From Ephydatia muelleri (Eukaryota; Porifera; Demospongiae; Spongillida; Spongillidae), in contig JABACO010000004.1 of the NCBI GenBank assembly GCA_013339895.1, positions 8,146,085-8,210,084 of the forward strand: a DNA stretch of 64,000 nucleotides, written 5' to 3'. A model generated the notes under the pieces. It worked only from the letters and a program-made list of their open reading frames with translations. It searched no databases and was not told the origin of the DNA. The stretch's first letter is position 1, and each line of letters begins with the position of its first letter. Below are positions 57,397-64,000 of this stretch, in pieces. A program made the position numbers and the translations under genes.

Positions 57397-60300
57397 ATGA
57401 AGACAGAAACGTTCTTGATCGCCGCCTGTGTGCTGCTATGTCACACATGCAGCAACATCGGTGCAGGTGAGTTGTCCATTTTAAACCTTACCCTTCAAAA
57501 CACGCGCGTATGCAATCTCCGAAACTGATGCCTCCCTCTCTTCCTTCTCCATTTACCCTATTCCTAACATTCATAACTCTTGTACTTTGTACTGCGCTCT
57601 AGCGGCCGCTATTACTCACTCATTCTATGCATGTATTTCTTTTAACAGATGTGGAAATTGGAATCTTGGCAATACCATACGAAATAAACGAGTCTGAAAA
57701 CACCACAGATCTTGAAATATGTAACTCTACTTTATGGCACTCTCAATCAAACGGTAGCAGTCGAACTTCATACAGCAAACGGAAACGCAATAAGTACGGC
57801 ACGTACATCGGTACATGCATGTATACAATGAACGCATCTGTAGTTAAAGGATCCGTATGCTTCATCAGTCAATCAAGCCACACCCCGTCCGGAGAATATC
57901 GCGGTGCCCATCGTATAAATGTTAACGATCCGGGATAGCATACCCCTGTCCCCGGACCGCTTCCCTCCCGTCTATGCTCAGTCTTAGTTTGCTCGCTAAT
58001 TGTGTGAAAACTTCACGCATACGTAATTAATTAAAGAAACGTAGTAGCGCATACGCTTTTTATTCATGGTGAGTCTTTTTGCTCAGCGTGTGTACTAAAT
58101 ATGTGTGTACTAAATAAGTGACCACGCTGAAGTGACCTCTGTCGCTTAATTACGCTCGTAATGATACAGTGAATAAACTTTATGCCGATACGACTAGCTG
58201 GGTAACGAGGAGTATGGGACACTGTGTGCATGAGGGGTTGTGTTGGGGGATGCAACAGGCAACGATGTATTTTACTAATAACGTATCGAAAATAAAAATC
58301 AATGAATAATAAAGTGGTCATTACAATTGCTACATCGTGAAAGTGTTTTGGGCGGTGCAAAAACAAGATAACCAGTATAATTTTCATTTCCATGATCCCT
58401 TGAATTCAATTAATACACTTTCACTGCACCACATTAGTGCTCCACTCAAACATAACGTGCAAAATATGTATCAGAATTTCCCATTCAGATCGTCTGTACT
58501 TTCAGCTGCTAGCCAAACTATGTATTATGTTGTATTATGTTGACAATTTCACAAAGTAGATAGTTATATAAAAGAAACACGTTCTAAGTTCTAAGGTAAT
58601 ATGCCATGACTGTAGCAACTATTGCTAACATACCTTGACTCTCATAGAAAGAGTCACTAAACACTAGTACATGGTGACTTAGGGTGTTACAGAATCACAA
58701 GATATATGAGCAAGAGTCACTGGATCCTTTAACACTGACAATGTGCAACATTTAGACTCACGAGATCAGATTTTATCCTCACCATCTATTAAAAACCAGT
58801 CTGCAATTTTCACCTCAAAGAACTATGTAAAGAATATAAATTTAGTGAATGCTAACCTACATGGATACAATGCAAATGAACTGTGCATCAATTAAGTAGT
58901 GTACATTGCAATGCTGCCAATACATTGTAGGTTATATATTAGATGTTTGATACACTATTTGTAGAGTGCACTTAATTGTAAATAACTACATTCTTACCAC
59001 ACAGGCAATATGATTATGAAAACGAAGACAATGTCATGTTATTCGAAGTGAATTCAACTGCAGGGGCCACTATGTGTAGCTACATCACTATCCTCAGTAA
59101 CAATGCTGTACACACTAAGAACTTCACTGTATACCTTACATCAAACAGCAGTGGTGTCCTTATTCCAAGCTATGCACAAAGTGTTCCAGTTCAGATTCTT
59201 GGCGGAACAACACAATGTAAGACACCTTCTATGTGCATGAAACTGCACGCACTATACATGCAAACGTTTGGGTAGTTACAGCCAATCTTTTCAGTACACA
59301 AGTACAACTTGCAAACTTCAAGTTAATAATACCATGTATTTATATAGCCTTTTCTTTCTTTCTTTTCAAATCTCTAGTACATTTTCTTTTAAGGCTATGT
59401 TACCCAAACTAGCGATCATACCCATTCTAAATAAAACAGTATGCCAGCATTTAACTAATGCTTAACTGCATTACTGAGCATTGCAAAGTAACTCATAATT
59501 GCTGCACTATTAAAAAGACAAAAGTGGAAAGAAAATGATAAAAATGTAGAGAATATTAATAACAGGTGATCATGCAGTAGATTAGGTAATAACATGTCAG
59601 TGCCTTTGGTGATGACATGATCATAAAGTAAATTATGTATACTGTGAGGTATTGGCAATTGTGTTTGATGTTTACTGTGCCCATTTCAAGTCATCATTAG
59701 CAATTTTTAGAGCTCTATAATTTTCATTTTCATGTGTCACCATTGTTCATTTCTTTGTACAGACATTGATGTATCCTTCACTTCAAGCACATACAGTGTG
59801 CGTGAAAATGAAGGATATGTGCATGTATGCATTGAGATCACATCAGGACTACTCCAAAGAGCTGCTAATGTGTATCTATCATCACTTGATGGGACTGCAT
59901 TCAAATTAAGTAAGCAATTGTCTAGTCCGATAGGAGTATTTTCATGCAATCACAATGTAAATGAGTTTCACATACAGTTACAAAGACAGTTAGTTACCCT
60001 ATCTTTTTGCAACCCAATGAACCCTATGAACCCAATGAATCTCAGAAATCTGATGTTCAGTTCACGAAGCTCCGTGGACCAGTGGCTATACCTTAGCTTT
60101 CTTACTTTCCAAGCTTCAGCAATGTAGTATAGTATGAATAAAATATCAAACTTGTTGCACTTGAAATTTCAGAATTGCTTTTAAATATATCTACATCAGT
60201 GGTAGTAGATATGTTGGGACTCACCAATGAGCCTCTTCCTTCCATCCTAAGTGTCTCAAATCACAGTATCTTGGATGATTGGCACATATACTTTAGAGGG

Positions 60301-63300
60301 CATCTATTACATGTGGTTCTCTAAACAGGGTGGACCCCATCCAATTTAATTTGCCCCATCTCCCCTTGTTTATTTTAAATGTTTTACCAATGCAGCAATA
60401 CACTGCACTATGAATTAAATATATTACTAACAATGCTGATTATACAATGATGTATGATGATTGTTTCCAATTTAAACTTAAAACACCCAGCTTAGTGAAC
60501 AGAATGCATTGCGCAAATAATGTGAAATTTTGTTTAGAAAATCATGCCGTTTAGAATAATAGCTATCTGTCACATTTTTGGAATGATGTCATGACATATG
60601 ATCTTCGAGTCTTCTGCTGGAAAGACTCCATGCTCAATGATTAAGAATGTCCAATAACTTTATCTGTTAACCTTACTGTAACAATTTGGATCAAGGCAGT
60701 TGTCAATTTTTGAATAACATGCAACCATGGAAACAGATATGCATAGTTCTAATAGCATTGTTGGTTCAAATCTAGTTTATTGGCTCAGCACCAGGTATGG
60801 GGAACTTTGCCCATACAAGTAGATAAACGCAATGTACCCTTCGAGTTAGCCCAGTGGTAAAATGAACTGTTTTCTTATACAAGGGGTGCATGGCTTCTAT
60901 AAATGACCCATAACTTTTTTTTACACAGCTCACTACTCACCTCTTCAAAATGCTAGCCTTACATTTCTAAGTGGAGACCAGATGAACAGCACAAGATGTG
61001 TCAATATTACTGTGTTTGATGACATGATCACTGGAAGCGCAAAGTTCTTTACAGTCTTACTAACTACATATGACATAAATGTCCATGTGATAGCCCCAAA
61101 TACTACCACAATCACCATAGAGGAAAGTGACTGTGAGTACCATAAAACCACAAGCATTTGGGATCATTTCCGCAAAAAGGAACTTAACACGTACATTATA
61201 AATTTCCAGTACATGAATAACATTTGGATTGAAATGTATGTCTAATTAAATATTGAGAGCCTTACAACTCCATGACAGATACTTATATTCAGTGCATAAG
61301 AAGCAGTTTCAGACTTCTAGAATAAAAAAAATTGAAATCATGAAAAGATATGTGTTAGGTCTGGAAAAGATCCATTTATGCATATGTCTAGAGTTTTATT
61401 TTCAAATGCCTTACATCTATGCCCTGCCCATTTTAGATGTCACACTGTCTCTTACTAAAAGTGCATACAATACCAGTGAGAGTACTGGCTTTGTTACTGT
61501 GTGTGCTAAAATTCTAAATGGAACTCTTGGACGATCCATTAATGTTTATGCTTCAACTATCGATGGAACAGCAACAGGTTTGTTTCAGCTTAAAAGCAAG
61601 TGTTGCTTAATGTACTCTTGATACAAATTCATCTGTGTATAAATATTTTACCCGTTAAACATACATTAGGATTTAGAACCCATTACTTAGTTTTGAATGA
61701 AGTGCATTGATGTAGACAGTCTAAAAATGGATTAGACTATAATAAACATAGGAAATACGGAAATCTTAAGCATAGCTTACTCATAAATCCTGACATACCA
61801 TGTATTAGTATGTGTATTATAGTTGTATTTTGTTTGCACGTTTAAGGAGTGAACTTCATTGAAGTCCAAAGCTTTCCATTGCTGTTTATCAGTGGTAAAA
61901 GACAGAATGACACATCTTGTTTCAACATCACTGTCATTGATGATATGATCACTGAGAACACAAACTACTTCACTGTTTACATAACCAGCAATGACACTGG
62001 GTTAAAGTTAACCACACCCATCAGTGCCACTGTGTCTATTACTGACAGCAATTGTGAGTACAGTGATTATCGTTATTTCGCAATTCATAACACTCTAATT
62101 TGAATTGCTTCACATTATCTCTGATGCAATCAGACATAACAGTTCGGTTCACATCACCCACTATTACTGCAAATGAAAGTTCTGGATTTGCCATCGCATG
62201 TGTTGAAATAATGACAGGATATCTGGGGAGGAATGCTAGTATATACCTCAGTACTGTGGATGTGACTGCTATTGGCACAAGTAAGTAGATTGTGTTGGAA
62301 GCTCCGTTACTAACTGTGCCACTTATGCATTGGAACAGCAAATTATTCACCTCTTCAGCATAGGGAAGTGCAATTTGTTGATGAAGACACAGAAAATAGC
62401 ACAGCATGTGTCAACATTGTTGTTTATGATAATATGATCACAGAAGATACTAAATACTTCAATGTGTCCATAACCGCCCAAGACACAGCAATCATTCTTG
62501 TGGAACCTAAGACTTGTATTGTTGGTATTATAGACAGCAACTGTGAGTTATAGCGTAAATATGAGTCAGTAGACAACAAAGGTGAGATTTATCAATGGTT
62601 ACCTTTCAGATGTAGTTGTTTCCTTCACTGCAAGTATATTCAATGCCAGCGAGAGTGTGGGCTATGCAAGTGTGTGCATCCGATTAATCACCGGAACACT
62701 AGGAAGGTCCATTAGCATTTATCTTTCATCAACCAATGGAACCGCAACAGGTAATACCGTAATATATAAATGCTATCAAAGAGCTTTTTGAACAAATGAT
62801 ACTGTGCACTGTAACAAATTCCTTTCATGTAATTCATTGCTTGCTTTGATACATGTTCATGACTGATTTGGTTTGCTTTTCAGGAAGAGATTTCATTGCA
62901 GTCCAAAGCTACCCATTAGTATTTACCTCTGGAAAAAGACAGAATGATTCCACTTGCTTCAATGTCACTGTGATTGATGACATGGTCACTGAAAACACAA
63001 ATTTCTTTACTGTTTATATAACCAGCAATGACACAGGAGTGCAGCTAGCTCCACCTACCCATGCAACTGTGTCAATTACAGACAGTGATTGTATGTTGCA
63101 TGGCATATCATTAGTACCTCATGCCTCATAATGATTTTCTGTTGGGATCATACAGACATAACTATCGGGTTCACATCGGCCACCACTGCTACTAATGAGA
63201 GCACAGGATATGTTACAGTGTGCATTAAAATCCAGACAGGAATTCTGGAAAGAAGTGCTAATGTATATGTCAGTACTATGGATGGAACTGCAATCAATTC

Positions 63301-63784
63301 AAGTAAACCACCATTGAACTTCTTGTGTTCATTTAATGATTGTTTAATCTTTTTTGATTGCAATAGGCAATTATTCACCTCGACAATATGCTGAGGTTCA
63401 GTTTTTAAATGGAGATCGCAATGGCACTACAAGATGTATAAATATCACTGTGCTTGACAATCTGATTGTTGAAGATGCAAAGATTTTAAAGTGTACCTAA
63501 CCACCTATGACTCTGGCATCCATCTGGTGTCACCAAATACCACGACTGTCACCATTGTAGACAGCGATTGTACGTTCACCATATGCTTTAGTCTGAAAGC
63601 ATGGGTATTACAGTCAGTGGTTATCCTCTGCTTTACATTTCAGACCTGATGGTGTCCTTTACTGCAAGCGCATACTACAGTAGTGAAAAACAAGGCTATG
63701 CAATGATATGTGCCAAAATTGTAACTGGTGTTCTGGGAAGACCAATTTGGGTGTACGCTTCGACAGTGAATGGGACAGCAACAG
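57397..63784 (+). CDS. Calx-beta repeat secreted/surface protein, 5' part (aggregation-factor-like)
   Basis: Exons: 57397-57466, 57649-57810, 59005-59216, 59763-59909, 60929-61132, 61437-61577, 61847-62053, 62134-62280, 62339-62542, 62610-62750, 62884-63090, 63156-63302, 63367-63569, 63644-63784, continuing past the window. The start is chosen for its signal peptide (MKTETFLIAACVLLCHTCSN). All junctions are phase 1. Calx-beta domains are each split into a front exon (141 or 147 nt; ASESVGYASVC, GTLGRSISIYLSS) and a back exon (204 or 207 nt; RQNDSTCFNVTVIDDMVTENTNFFTVYITSNDT). About six full domains and a seventh front half are visible, with many N-glycosylation sequons. Exons 59005-59216 and 63367-63569 are each one base short (near 59009 and 63481). 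The likely role is extracellular adhesive rods, as in sponge aggregation factors. The C-terminus is unknown. Confidence 0.82.
57811..59004. other. Long intron of the second Calx-beta gene
   Basis: The reading frame runs past the chosen donor at 57811 to a stop at 57937-57939, so the exact end of exon 2 is uncertain. The remainder shows only short unrecognised frames. Confidence 0.4.
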
Positions 63785-64000
63785 GTGAGGGCAATAATTC
63801 TGCAACTGATCATTGCAGTGATATGTACTTTCAGGTGCAATATATACTTTTTTTAAATAGTTTTATCTCATGTCAGTTTTACCTGTGTGAATAATTTTCA
63901 TTGTTATGGTCTAGATCCTAACTATATACTTCTAACCTATTACAATTCTCCTTCAACAGTGATAATCTAGTAGATTTAAATGGAGATTATTGAATTTGGT

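Noticed and set aside
1..64000. tRNA or rRNA genes
   Set aside because: No cloverleaf A/B box pair or rRNA core sequence was noticed by eye; a covariance-model search would be needed to exclude them.

Overview
The window is eukaryotic, AT-rich and intron-rich, and it reads as a draft-quality invertebrate assembly. The best fit is a sponge (demosponge). It has small phase-1 exons separated by short introns, Calx-beta repeat proteins of the kind that build sponge aggregation factors, an integrin beta head, Ig and fibronectin III domains, and many decayed transposons. The species is an inference. There is no sign of prokaryotic operons, CRISPR arrays or rRNA. || Layout on the + strand. 1-1250: a broken piggyBac-like transposase and an unidentified fragment. 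1756-4748: 3' part of a Calx-beta gene ending in a transmembrane helix and a short tail. 5880-15361: a transposon graveyard. Its core is a minus-strand Ty3/gypsy element with tiny LTRs and a 5-bp target duplication (GTATG), itself invaded by a Merlin DNA transposon and by a 2-kb element with CAC-type ends that encodes a RAG1 N-terminal-like RING/zinc-finger protein. 17755-34725 (minus): an HSD17B12-like 3-ketoacyl-CoA reductase gene whose introns hold two more gypsy copies, a TTAA foldback element, a retroelement remnant and a DDE-transposase remnant. 35898-38081 (minus): an intronless secreted GH38-like (DUF5054-type) protein. 39432-51742 (+): signal peptide, PSI and betaI domain of a divergent integrin beta, running into a 1,000-N gap. 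52882-54723 (+): Ig, three FN3 domains, TM and tail, either the continuation of the integrin gene or a second receptor. 57397 to the window end (+): the 5' part of another Calx-beta gene with a signal peptide. || Functionally, the cellular genes are mostly surface or secreted adhesion proteins: two Calx-beta genes flank an integrin/Ig-FN3 receptor locus, all on the same strand. This resembles an adhesion or self-recognition neighbourhood. The HSD17B12-like and GH38-like genes are unrelated metabolic neighbours. || Caveats. Several host-gene exons carry single-base indels that exon-phase arithmetic shows must be missing or extra bases. Many lie in homopolymers and are most simply assembly errors, but decay cannot be excluded. 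Splice sites were read by eye from GT/AG, phase and homology. No search, alignment or expression data were available.
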